From contig NZ_CP022314.1 of the NCBI RefSeq assembly GCF_003352915.1, positions 1,595,737-1,659,736 of the forward strand: a DNA stretch of 64,000 nt. The letters run 5' to 3'. The DNA is from Arthrobacter sp. PM3. GTDB taxonomy: Bacteria > Actinomycetota > Actinomycetes > Actinomycetales > Micrococcaceae. The first letter of the stretch is position 1; every line of letters starts with the position of its first letter. The translations under genes and the position numbers were made by a program. Below, piece by piece: positions 1-10,150 of the stretch. Below the pieces are notes generated by a model. That model was not told the origin of the DNA, did no database searches, and saw only the letters and a list, made by a program, of their open reading frames with translations.

Positions 1-1
1 A

Positions 2-700
2 GGCGGCGCCGGCACCGGAAACGCGGGAGTCGCCGGTGCGGGCGGGTGCGGGGGTGTTCCGTCGCCGCGGGCGCAGGTCCTGGTCACGGTCCCGGTGATG
101 GCTTTGCTCGGGGTCACGGAGGAACCGGCCATGCTGGACGGGTACGGGCCGGTCCCGCCCTCGATGGCCCGCCGGCTGGTCGCCGACGGCGCCAATTCGT
201 TCCACCGGGTCCTGGTCGACCCCCGCGACGGGGCGCCGCTGGAGATCGGGCGTACCAGTTACCGGGTCACGAAGGCGATGCGGCAGTGGCTGCGGCTGCG
301 CGACGGCAAGTGCCCGTTCCCGGGCTGTAATAACCCGTCGTTGGATAACGAGGCCGATCACCTGCTGGCCTGGGCCGACGGCGGCGGGACCGGGGTGGCG
401 AATCTGGCCCAGCCCTGCCCGAAACACCACCGGCTCAAACACAACTCCACCTGGACACCCGCCGCCGCCACCAGGGAGCACCCGCCGGGCTGGACCTCAC
501 CGGCCGGACGCCACTACGCCAGCGAACACCCCGACTGGGAACCACCCCGCTGGCCCGAAAATCTCCTGTGCGCAGATCCATTCCCGGACCCCGGCCCGGA
601 CCCCGACGCCGCCCTGCCCCCGGACCCCTTCCCCGAATGGCACCACTACCCTGCCGAGGCCCGCAGTGGCGGTGGTGGTTACTTGGCGCAGGCGTCCTGA
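2..700 (+). CDS. DUF222/HNH endonuclease domain protein, C-terminal part
   Basis: The frame is open from the window edge, so the N-terminus (where DUF222 would lie) is missing. The visible part carries a C-x4-C pair (CPFPGC), then EADHLLAWADGG and CPKHHRLKH. This is the zinc-stabilised HNH nuclease fold found at the end of DUF222 proteins, a family present in many copies in actinobacterial genomes. The preceding VLVTVPVMALLG stretch and the proline/aspartate-rich tail are also typical of these proteins. The biological role of the family is not settled. The last 22 bases overlap the convergent lipoprotein gene. Confidence 0.85.
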   Translation, partial: GGAGTGNAGVAGAGGCGGVPSPRAQVLVTVPVMALLGVTEEPAMLDGYGPVPPSMARRLVADGANSFHRVLVDPRDGAPLEIGRTSYRVTKAMRQWLRLRDGKCPFPGCNNPSLDNEADHLLAWADGGGTGVANLAQPCPKHHRLKHNSTWTPAAATREHPPGWTSPAGRHYASEHPDWEPPRWPENLLCADPFPDPGPDPDAALPPDPFPEWHHYPAEARSGGGGYLAQAS

Positions 701-1014
701 AGAGCCTTAATCGACTCAGCCGGAACCTGGTCGCCGGAGTTGGCGATCTGGCGCAGCGGGGTGGTGATTTCAGCCGGGGCGCCCGCAGTTTCCGCGCTGG
801 CGGCAAGACCGCCCAGCAGCTCCTTGTCCTTGGCGCTGACCAGGCCGTTCTTCACGATGGCGCATGCCTGCTTCTTCACCTCACTGACGGCCGCCGTGGC
901 AGCCTGTGACGCGCCGTCACTGACGGCCTTATTGGCTGCGTCCTGCACTTGGCCGCAGCCGGTCAGGGCGATCAGGAGGGCGGCAGGGGCAAAGGCGGCG
1001 AGGCGTCGTTTCAT
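679..1014 (-). CDS. small secreted lipoprotein, unknown function
   Basis: A 111-residue protein with an N-terminal Arg-Arg pair, a hydrophobic stretch and a lipobox LTGC with the lipidated cysteine at residue 20. It is therefore expected to be exported and anchored to the membrane. The mature part is Ala/Lys-rich, probably helical, and holds two further cysteines (CAI near the middle, DACAK at the end) that could form a disulfide. No enzymatic motif is visible. The gene converges on the HNH gene and overlaps its 3' end. Confidence 0.7.
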   Translation of the reverse strand: MKRRLAAFAPAALLIALTGCGQVQDAANKAVSDGASQAATAAVSEVKKQACAIVKNGLVSAKDKELLGGLAASAETAGAPAEITTPLRQIANSGDQVPAESIKALQDACAK

Positions 1015-1098
1015 CCATCCAGCCTAGAGCCTGCCCGCGGCCGGAGATTCGGCGAAAAAGGGGAAACGCGAGGCGTAGCCGTGCGGCGCCGCCGCGCA

Positions 1099-1104
1099 TA
1101 GGCT
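1099..1104 (+). promoter_or_regulatory. putative -10 box for a leaderless transcript
   Basis: TAGGCT fits the actinobacterial TAnnnT pattern and ends 6 nt before the GTG start of the next gene, which has no Shine-Dalgarno sequence. This spacing is what leaderless mRNAs show. Inferred from position only. Confidence 0.35.
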
Positions 1105-1110
1105 CGGTTA

Positions 1111-1431
1111 GTGGACATCGTCGAGTTTTTGACTGCTCGGATAAAGGAAGACGAAGCTGCCGCGCTGAAGCTGCTCGGCGACCCCACGCTGGCCGTGTCC
1201 GGCGAGTGGTACGAACGCCGCCTGCTTCGCGAATGCGAGGCTAAACGCCAGCTCATCGGCATCATCGAATCAGCCCGTCAGTCCGTCCTGGCCACGCTGG
1301 TCAGCCTGGAGCCTGCCGACGCCGGCTGGGTTCCGGATGTCATTGAGTGGACCACCCTGTCCTTGAACACCCTGGCCCTGCCGTATGCCGACCATCCTGA
1401 GTTCCAGGCCCGCTGGCGTCCGCCCGGGTAG
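1111..1431 (+). CDS. DUF6221 family protein
   Basis: A 106-residue protein starting with GTG. The order of features (MDIVEFLTARIKEDE, a central WYERRLLRECEAKRQLI helix, and the C-terminal LPYADHPEFQARWRP) matches the DUF6221 family of short actinobacterial proteins, often seen in accessory or phage-derived DNA. Function is unknown. It has no signal peptide or membrane segment. It stands alone between the lipoprotein and the urease operon. The family assignment is from recall of its conserved C-terminal motif. Confidence 0.65.
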   Translation: MDIVEFLTARIKEDEAAALKLLGDPTLAVSGEWYERRLLRECEAKRQLIGIIESARQSVLATLVSLEPADAGWVPDVIEWTTLSLNTLALPYADHPEFQARWRPPG

Positions 1432-1565
1432 GGCCGCCCGGCGCGCGTGCCCGGACGCAAGGACATATGACACCGGAAACCTGCAGGAAATCTGCCCGGC
1501 CTACGCTGGTCACACCGCAGCATCCGCAGTCCGCCAGCCGGTCCGGTCCTTGAAGGGATTCCGTC

Positions 1566-1868
1566 ATGCACTTATTGCCCCGTGAGCAGGAAAAGCTCAT
1601 GATCGTCGTCGCAGCGGACCTCGCCCGCCGCCGCCAGGCGCGCGGACTGAAGCTGAATTTCCCCGAGGCCGTGGCCGTGATCAGTTACGAACTGATTGAG
1701 GGCGCCCGGGACGGCCGGAGCGTGGCGGAGCTCATGAGCTACGGAACCACCCTCCTTGGCCGCGATGACGTCATGGAAGGCGTGCCGGAGATGATCCACG
1801 ACGTCCAGGTCGAGGCCACTTTCCCGGACGGCACCAAGCTCGTCACCGTCCACGATCCCATCCGCTAG
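1566..1868 (+). CDS. ureA: urease gamma subunit
   Basis: This 100-residue subunit has the standard length. It shows [34 protein letters not shown] and [27 protein letters not shown], all classic UreA signatures. It is the small structural subunit of the cytoplasmic nickel urease (UreABC)3, which hydrolyses urea to ammonia and carbamate. The ATG follows a GAAGGGA ribosome site with about 6 nt spacing. It is the first gene of the operon ureABCEFGD plus a nickel permease, and ureB follows after 11 nt. Confidence 0.97.
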   Translation: MHLLPREQEKLMIVVAADLARRRQARGLKLNFPEAVAVISYELIEGARDGRSVAELMSYGTTLLGRDDVMEGVPEMIHDVQVEATFPDGTKLVTVHDPIR

Positions 1869-1879
1869 GAGGAGCCCAC

Positions 1880-2242
1880 ATGATTCCGGGAGAATACGTC
1901 CTCAGCGCCGCGCCGCTGGTGATCAACGCCGGCCGCGAGGCGGTGGAAGTCGCCGTGACCAACACCGGCGACCGGCCCGTCCAGGTGGGCTCGCATTTCC
2001 ACTTCGCCGAGGCGAACGCCGCCCTGCGGTTCGACCGGCAGGCCGCCTACGGCCGGCGGCTGGATATTCCGGCCGGCACCGCGGCTCGGTTCGAACCGGG
2101 GGACAGCAGGACGGTCCGGCTGATCGAACTGACGGGAAACCGTGAGGTGTACGGCCTCAGCAATGCAGTGAACGGCAAACTCCGCGATGCGGGACGCCAC
2201 GATTCCGAACTCGACGCATCCGGACAGGCAGGGGATCAATAG
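1880..2242 (+). CDS. ureB: urease beta subunit
   Basis: This 120-residue protein starts MIPGEYVLS and contains the UreB core [44 protein letters not shown]. It packs against UreC in the urease trimer. The start is set by a strong AGGAGGAG site. The stop TAG ends on the G that begins the GTG start of ureC, so translation is probably coupled and keeps the subunits stoichiometric. The C-terminal tail (after about residue 100) is longer than in Klebsiella UreB and Asp/Gly-rich. Confidence 0.97.
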   Translation: MIPGEYVLSAAPLVINAGREAVEVAVTNTGDRPVQVGSHFHFAEANAALRFDRQAAYGRRLDIPAGTAARFEPGDSRTVRLIELTGNREVYGLSNAVNGKLRDAGRHDSELDASGQAGDQ

Positions 2243-4014
2243 TGAGTTTCGAGCTCTCCCGACGGCAGTACGCAGACCTCTACGGCCCGACGACGGGCGA
2301 CGCCATCCGCCTCGCGGACACCGAACTGTTCCTCGAAATCGAAAAAGACCTCACCGTTTACGGCGAGGAGGTGGTGTTCGGCGGCGGCAAGGTCATCCGC
2401 GACGGCATGGGCCAGAACGGCCAGATGACCCGGGACGGGAGCGACTCCGCCGAAGACATCCCGGACACCGTAATCACCAACGTCGTGGTGCTGGACTACA
2501 CCGGCATCTACAAGGCCGACGTCGCACTCCGGGACGGGCACATCTTCCGGATCGGCAAGGCCGGCAACCCGCAAATCACCGACGGTGTCGACATCGTGAT
2601 CGGCGCCAGCACGGAGATCATTGCCGGTGAGCGGAAAATCCTGACCGCCGGCGGGGTGGATTCCCACATCCACTTCATTTCCCCGGACCAGGTGGCCACC
2701 GCCCTGTGCAGCGGCGTGACCACGCTGGTGGGCGGCGGCACCGGGCCGGCCGAGGGCACCAAGGCCACCACCGTCACGCCCGGGAAATGGCACATCCAGC
2801 GCATGCTGCAGGCCGCCGAAGGGTTCCCCATCAACATCGGCCTGTTCGGCAAGGGGCACGCGTCCGCCGTCGAACCCCTGGCCGAGCAGATCCGCGCCGG
2901 CGCGATCGGACTGAAAGTCCACGAAGACTGGGGTTCCACGACCTCCTCCATCGACACCTCGCTGCAGGTCGCGGACCAGTACGACGTCCAGGTGGCCATC
3001 CACACCGACACGCTGAACGAGTGCGGCTTCGTGGAGGACACTGTCCGGGCCATCAACGGCCGCGTGATCCACACCTTCCACACCGAGGGCGCCGGCGGCG
3101 GCCACGCCCCGGACATCATCAAGATCGCCGGGCTGCCCAACGTCCTGCCGGCCTCCACGAACCCGACACTGCCCTACACGCGCAACACCATCGAAGAGCA
3201 TCTGGACATGCTCATGGTGTGCCACCACCTGAACCCGGACATCCCGGAAGACGTGGCGTTCGCCGACTCCCGGATCCGCGCCGAAACCATCGCCGCCGAG
3301 GACGTCCTGCAGGACCTGGGGATCTTCGCCATCACGTCCTCGGATTCCCAGGCCATGGGCCGGGTGGGCGAGGTCATCACCCGCACCTGGCAGGTGGCGG
3401 ACAAGATGAAGAAGCAGCGCGGCGTGCTCAAGGACCCGCAGCTGGACAGCACCGGCGGCGCCGGCGGCGAGGCATCCGGCAAGGACGCGGAGAGCGACAA
3501 CTTCCGGCTAAAGCGCTACGTGGCGAAGTACACCATCAACCCGGCCATCGCCCAAGGCATGGCCGACTCCATCGGTTCGGTGGAGGTCGGCAAGTTCGCT
3601 GACCTGGTGCTGTGGGACCCGGCGTTCTTCGGGGTCAAGCCGGAGCTGGTGCTCAAGGGCGGCCAGATCGCCTACGCCCTGATGGGGGACGCCAACGCCT
3701 CCATCCCGACGCCGCAGCCGCGTACGATGCGGCCCATGTTCGCCGCGTACGGCAAGGCGGTGCAGCAGTCCTCGATCACGTTTCTGTCCCAGGCCGCCAT
3801 CGACGCCGGGGTCCCGGCCGAACTCGGGCTGCAGAAGGTCATCCGGCCGGTGTCCGGCATCCGCAACCTCACGAAGACGGACCTGAAGCACAACGGTGCC
3901 ACCCCGCAGATCGAGGTGGACCCGGAAACGTACCAGGTCACGGTCGACGGCGAGGACGTCACCTGCGAACCGTCGGACGTCCTGCCCATGGCGCAGCGCT
4001 ACTTCCTTTTCTGA
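2242..4014 (+). CDS. ureC: urease alpha subunit (catalytic)
   Basis: At 590 residues it is slightly longer than the usual 565-575. All active-site residues are present: nickel ligands H142 and H144 (SHIH), the bridging lysine K225 to be carbamylated (GLKVHEDWG), H254 (IHTDTLNE), H280 ([13 protein letters not shown]), D368 ([10 protein letters not shown]), plus flap cysteine C327 and catalytic H328 (VCHHLNPD). It hydrolyses urea once UreDEFG have inserted nickel. Oddity: a Gly/Asp/Glu-rich insertion at about residues 398-417, where other UreC proteins have a much shorter acidic linker before the [19 protein letters not shown] segment. The start is GTG, overlapping the ureB stop. Confidence 0.98.
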   Translation: MSFELSRRQYADLYGPTTGDAIRLADTELFLEIEKDLTVYGEEVVFGGGKVIRDGMGQNGQMTRDGSDSAEDIPDTVITNVVVLDYTGIYKADVALRDGHIFRIGKAGNPQITDGVDIVIGASTEIIAGERKILTAGGVDSHIHFISPDQVATALCSGVTTLVGGGTGPAEGTKATTVTPGKWHIQRMLQAAEGFPINIGLFGKGHASAVEPLAEQIRAGAIGLKVHEDWGSTTSSIDTSLQVADQYDVQVAIHTDTLNECGFVEDTVRAINGRVIHTFHTEGAGGGHAPDIIKIAGLPNVLPASTNPTLPYTRNTIEEHLDMLMVCHHLNPDIPEDVAFADSRIRAETIAAEDVLQDLGIFAITSSDSQAMGRVGEVITRTWQVADKMKKQRGVLKDPQLDSTGGAGGEASGKDAESDNFRLKRYVAKYTINPAIAQGMADSIGSVEVGKFADLVLWDPAFFGVKPELVLKGGQIAYALMGDANASIPTPQPRTMRPMFAAYGKAVQQSSITFLSQAAIDAGVPAELGLQKVIRPVSGIRNLTKTDLKHNGATPQIEVDPETYQVTVDGEDVTCEPSDVLPMAQRYFLF

Positions 4015-4032
4015 CCTCCGGAGGAGACCACC

Positions 4033-4515
4033 ATGATCATTGAAAAGGTCCTCGGCAACACCCACGACCTTCCCCCCGGACCGGACCCGTACGCCGGGCT
4101 GCACAAGGAAAAAGTCATCCTGCCCAGCGCCCAGCTGGTCAAACGCATCCAGCGCGTCACCACCGACCACGGCAAGGAACTCGGCATCCGGCTTCCCTCC
4201 GGTTCCGGGGACCTGCGCGACGGCGACATCCTGCACGTGGCCGGGAGCAACATGATCGTGGTGTCGGTGCTGCCCACCGACGTCCTGGTGATCGCCCCGC
4301 GCTCCATCTACGAGATGGGCGTGGCGGCGCACTCCCTGGGCAACCGCCACCTGCAGGCCCAGTTCTTCGACGCCTCATCCGAATACGGGGCCGAGGTGAT
4401 GGTTTGCCAGTACGACCACACCGTGGAGGACTACCTCAAACACGTCGGCGTGCCCTACGACCGCCAGGAACGCGTCATGCCTGTCCCCTTCCGCCATGCC
4501 GAACACAGCCACTAG
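4033..4515 (+). CDS. ureE: urease accessory protein UreE, nickel chaperone
   Basis: A 160-residue UreE homologue that delivers nickel to the UreDFG-apourease complex. The N-terminal domain carries LPSAQLVKRIQRVTTDHGKELGIRL, and the metal-binding domain includes AAHSLGNRHLQAQF. The C-terminus ends in a very short histidine cluster (HAEHSH), not the long His-rich tail of Klebsiella UreE. Nickel storage capacity is therefore probably low and the protein a delivery chaperone only. A GGAGGAGA site precedes the ATG. The 3' end overlaps ureF by 20 nt. Confidence 0.93.
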   Translation: MIIEKVLGNTHDLPPGPDPYAGLHKEKVILPSAQLVKRIQRVTTDHGKELGIRLPSGSGDLRDGDILHVAGSNMIVVSVLPTDVLVIAPRSIYEMGVAAHSLGNRHLQAQFFDASSEYGAEVMVCQYDHTVEDYLKHVGVPYDRQERVMPVPFRHAEHSH

Positions 4516-5185
4516 GTCCGCGTCCTACCAGCTCGCGCTGCAGCAGCTGTGCGACTCGGCGCTGCCCACCGGGGCGTTTGCCCACTCGCTGGGCTTTGAG
4601 ACCTACATTGAGCGCGGACTGGTGCGGGATGAGGAATCGTTCGGAGTGTGGCTGGCAGCCTTCATCTCACAGCAACTGACCTACTCGGATGCGCTGGCCA
4701 TCAGGTTCCTCTACGAGGACGTGCCGGCGGCCGAACTGGATGCGCTGCTGACCGCCCAGCTGCTCCCGCGGCAGGTGCGCGAGGCCAGCACCAAGATGGG
4801 CGGCCGGCTGCTGGAGATTGGGGCCGGGATTTTTCCGTCGCGCGAGCTGGACGAGTACCGGGAACTGGTGGGTTCCGGACGCGCCGCCGGGCACCAGCCG
4901 CTGGCGTTCGCGGTGATCGCCCGGTCCCTGGGCGTGCCGCTGGCCGAGGCCCTCGCCGCCTACCTGTTTGCCACGGTCACGTCGCTGACCCAGAACGCCG
5001 TCCGTGCCATCCCCCTGGGGCAGAACGCCGGCCAGCGGATCCTGCGGAAGGCGGCCGACGGCGTCGCTGCCGCCGCCGAACGGGCCGGCCGCCTGACGTC
5101 GGACGACTTCGGGGCCGTGAGCCCCGGACTCGAAGTCTCCCAGATGCGGCACGAACGCCAGCGCGCCCGCATGTTCATGAGCTAG
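4496..5185 (+). CDS. ureF: urease accessory protein UreF
   Basis: A 229-residue all-alpha UreF. Diagnostic segments are [26 protein letters not shown] near the N-terminus, the [18 protein letters not shown] region, and a C-terminal [14 protein letters not shown]. UreF bridges UreD and UreG and gates GTP hydrolysis during nickel insertion. The start lies inside ureE, consistent with translational coupling. ureG follows after 49 nt, the largest gap in the accessory part of the operon. Confidence 0.95.
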   Translation: MPNTATRSASYQLALQQLCDSALPTGAFAHSLGFETYIERGLVRDEESFGVWLAAFISQQLTYSDALAIRFLYEDVPAAELDALLTAQLLPRQVREASTKMGGRLLEIGAGIFPSRELDEYRELVGSGRAAGHQPLAFAVIARSLGVPLAEALAAYLFATVTSLTQNAVRAIPLGQNAGQRILRKAADGVAAAAERAGRLTSDDFGAVSPGLEVSQMRHERQRARMFMS

Positions 5186-5234
5186 ACCTCTTGCCCGAGC
5201 CAACCGACAACACGAAATATGTCTGGAGAAGAAT

Positions 5235-5848
<614 letters not shown>

Positions 5849-5852
<4 letters not shown>

Positions 5853-6742
5853 GCACGACGGCGGCGCTCGGCTTCGCCGCCTCAGCGGTTAAGTCGCCGA
5901 TGGGGGAGCTCGAACTCGTCATCTCTGACCGTGCGGGAAAGTCGGTGGCGACGCACCAGTTCCATCGGGGGGCATTGCGGGTGTTGCGGCCGCATTATCT
6001 GGATGACTCGGGGCAGGTTTGTTATGTGCTCGTGAATCCGGGCGGCGCTTATCTGGGGGCTGACCTCTACCTGATTGACGTGGAGGTGGCGGACGGGGCG
6101 GAGTTGCTGCTGGCGACGCAGTCGGCCACCAAGATCTACCGGACTCCTGGGTCCTTCGCCGAGCAGCGGATGCGGCTGCGCCTGGGCGAGGGGGCGCGGC
6201 TGGAGCTCGCGCCGGACCAGGTGATCGCCTACCGGGAGGCCAGTTACCGGCAGAACACGCACGTGACGCTGCGGCCGTCGTCGAGCCTCGTCATGGCCGA
6301 AGTCGTCACCCCGGGGTGGTCCCCGGATGGGGCATCATTCCGGTATGAGGAACTGCGGCTGCGGACGGAGATCCGGGTGGAGTCCGGGGATTCCGGCGGG
6401 GGAGCGGGCGGGCTGCTGGGCCTGGACAACGTGCTCATCCGGCCGTCCCTGGACGATGTCACGGGCATGGGGTTCATGGAGGGTTTCAGCCATCTGGGGT
6501 CGCTGATCGTCGTCGACCAACGGGTGAACCAGGAGCTCGCCGACGACCTGCACGAGCTTACCCGTGGCTATGACGCGTACGCCGGTATTTCGCTGACCCC
6601 TTCTCTTGACGGGACCACCGGGCTTATCCTGCGGTCGTTGTCGAACAGCACCGAAGAACTGAATCATTTGTTGGGAGCCTGCGCCGGTGTCCTTCGCGAA
6701 CGCTGGTACGGGCAGGGGCCCCTGAACCTGAGGAAGTACTGA
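5849..6742 (+). CDS. ureD: urease accessory protein UreD (UreH)
   Basis: This 297-residue protein is the scaffold that binds apourease and, with UreF and UreG, channels nickel. The core [39 protein letters not shown] region and the [11 protein letters not shown] and [11 protein letters not shown] motifs are characteristic. The frame is open a further 39 nt upstream, but the ATG at 5849 overlaps the ureG stop as ATGA and is the better start. UreD at the end of the cluster (ABCEFGD) is usual in Actinobacteria. The 5' half has visibly more T-ending codons than its neighbours. Confidence 0.94.
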
Positions 6743-7809
6743 TGACGACACTGGCCGGGGTCGCCGGCATGTACCGGGCGCGGGAGACGCTGTCCCTGCG
6801 CACCCGGCTGCTGTTCACCTTCGGTGCGGTGGCCGCCTTGCACCTTGCCGCCGTCGTCCTCCTGGTTTCCGGCGCGGCCGGCGGAGGACAGCCGCTGGGG
6901 ATCGGACTGGTCCTGACGGCCTACCTGGCCGGGGTGAAACACAGCTACGACTGGGACCACCTCGCCGCGATCGACAACTCCACCCGGAAATTCGCCGCCG
7001 AGCACCGCCATCCCGTGAGCGTGGGCTTCGCGTTCAGCCTGGGGCACAGTTCCGTGGTGGTCCTTGCCGGGGTGCTCGTCGTGGCGGGAGCCTCGCTGGT
7101 GGGCAGCTTCATGGACGAGGGGACGTCCGGGAACCTGGTGCTGGGGCTGATCGGCAGCGGGGTGTCGGGGCTGTTCCTGCTGGCCATGGGCACCTTCAAC
7201 GGTTCGGCGTTCCTCCGGACCCTCAAGGCCTACCGCGGCGCCAGGAACGGCGCCGCGGTCGCTTCCGAGGACCTCGCCGCCGAGGGCTTCGTGGCCAAGC
7301 TGCTCACGCGTCCGCTGGCCCGGGTCCGGCATCCGCGGAACATCTACGTGATCGGTTTCCTCTTCGGCCTGGGATTCGACACCGCCACCACGATCGGGCT
7401 GCTGGTCATGGCGACAGCGGCGTCCATGGCCGGAGTTTCCCCGCTCGCCCTCGTGGCGCTTCCCCTGGCCTTCACCGCGGCCATGACCCTGTGCGACACC
7501 GTCAACGGCGTGGGCATGATGCGAATGTACCGCTCGGCCCTGACCGACCCGCGGCGCAAACTCTGCTTCAACGCGGCGATCACGGGAATCTCCGCGGTCT
7601 CCGCCCTCTTCATCGCGGTCATCACCCTCGCCGGAGCCGTCCACGAAGTGTTTGGCCTGAAGGACCCGCTGACCACCTGGTTCGCGTCCGTGGACCTGGG
7701 CGACGCCGGGCTGCTGCTGGTGGCGCTGCTGCTGTCGGTCTGGGCCGGTTTCTGGGCCGTGGCTGCGCTGCACGGGCGGGCCGCCGAGCGCGCGCGCCGC
7801 AGGCGCTGA
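6742..7809 (+). CDS. NiCoT-family nickel/cobalt permease
   Basis: A 355-residue multi-pass membrane protein with the NiCoT signature H-x4-D-H at H67...D72-H73 (KHSYDWDHLAAIDN). It also has LGHSSVV, GFLFGLGFDTAT and CDTVNGVGMM, the other conserved blocks of the family (TC 2.A.52). It starts on the last base of the ureD stop (TGATG), so it is co-translated with the urease genes. Its job is almost certainly Ni2+ uptake for urease maturation. About eight membrane segments are visible. The gene converges on galK. Confidence 0.93.
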   Translation: MTTLAGVAGMYRARETLSLRTRLLFTFGAVAALHLAAVVLLVSGAAGGGQPLGIGLVLTAYLAGVKHSYDWDHLAAIDNSTRKFAAEHRHPVSVGFAFSLGHSSVVVLAGVLVVAGASLVGSFMDEGTSGNLVLGLIGSGVSGLFLLAMGTFNGSAFLRTLKAYRGARNGAAVASEDLAAEGFVAKLLTRPLARVRHPRNIYVIGFLFGLGFDTATTIGLLVMATAASMAGVSPLALVALPLAFTAAMTLCDTVNGVGMMRMYRSALTDPRRKLCFNAAITGISAVSALFIAVITLAGAVHEVFGLKDPLTTWFASVDLGDAGLLLVALLLSVWAGFWAVAALHGRAAERARRRR

Positions 7810-7822
7810 TCCCAGGAGCTGA

Positions 7823-8979
7823 TCACAGCCGCCGGGCCCCCTTGGCCGGCAGCACCGTGAAGATGTCCGGTGCCCGTAGCCCTCGGGCAGCGAACGCGGC
7901 AAGCACCGCGGACCGGGCCCGGTCGACGTCGTCCGCCGGAACCAGGGCGATGGCCGAGCCGCCAAAGCCGCCGCCCGTCATCCGGGCGCCGATCGCCCCG
8001 CTGGCGCGGGCCGTGTCCACGGCCAGATTCAGTTCCGGGCAGGAGATCTCGAAGTCGTCCCGCATGGAGCGGTGGCTGGCGTCCAGCAGTTCCCCGATGG
8101 CCAGGGGCCCGTGCGTTCCGAGCAGTTCCGCGGTCCGGGCCACCCGCTCGTTTTCGGTGACGATGTGCCGGACCCGGCGGAAGGTCACGTCATCGAGGGC
8201 CCGCCTGGCCCGGGGGAGGTCTGCGGCCTCGAGGTCGCGCAGGGCTGCGACGCCCATGCCCTGCGCGCCCCGGACGCACGAGGCCCGGCGGTCGGCGTAG
8301 CCGCCGCTGGCGTGGGCGTGCGAGACCTTCGTGTCGATGACCAGGCAGCGGAGGCCGGAGTCCTCCAGCCCGAGCGGCACCGGGCGGGAGGTGAGGTCGC
8401 GGCAGTCCAGGTAGACGGCGCAGTCCCTGGTGCCCAGCATCGAGGCCGACTGGTCCATGATCCCGGTGGGCGCGCCGACCACATTGTTTTCGGCACGCCG
8501 GCCGATGTCCGCGAGGTCGGCGCGGCCCAGCCCGGCGCCGGTGAGATCGGACAGCGCCAGGGCGACAGCGCATTCCAAGGCAGCCGAGGACGACAGCCCG
8601 GCCCCGACCGGAACCTCGGAGGTCACGAACAGGTCAAAGCCCGGAACTGCAACGCCGGCGCGTTCCAGTTCCCAGGCCACGCCGGCCGGATACGCGGACC
8701 AGCCGGCCGCCTGCTCCGGCGCGAATGCGTCGAGGTCGAACCCGGCCGGTTCCGCGCCCGGAAACCCGGAGGCCATCCGGACCGTCCTGTCCGCCCGGGC
8801 CGCCACGGCCACGGTGGTGGCGCGGTCGATGGCGAACGGGAGGACAAGGCCGTCGTTGTAGTCCGTGTGCTCGCCGATCAGGTTGACGCGCCCCGGCGCC
8901 TGCCACACGCCGTCGGGGTCGCGGCCGAAATGCCCGGCAAAGGCACGGGCCAGCGCTGTCCCCACAGTGGCTGACGTGC

Positions 8980-8983
<4 letters not shown>
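7823..8983 (-). CDS. galK: galactokinase
   Basis: A 386-residue GHMP kinase that phosphorylates galactose at C1 with ATP (first committed Leloir step). It has the galactokinase signature GRVNLIGEHTDYNDG near residue 30, the ATP-binding PVGAGLSSSAALE and the C-terminal GGGFGGSAIAL. The start codon overlaps the galT stop by 4 nt (ATGA), so it is the last gene of the minus-strand galactoside operon and uses galactose released by the alpha-galactosidase. Confidence 0.96.
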
Positions 8984-10122
<1,139 letters not shown>

Positions 10123-10150
10123 GGGGTTCCTTCAGGGATCTGGGGGCCGG

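Noticed and set aside
2236..3228. 330-codon minus-strand ORF opposite ureC
   Set aside because: Antisense shadow of a highly conserved gene, with no protein family features.
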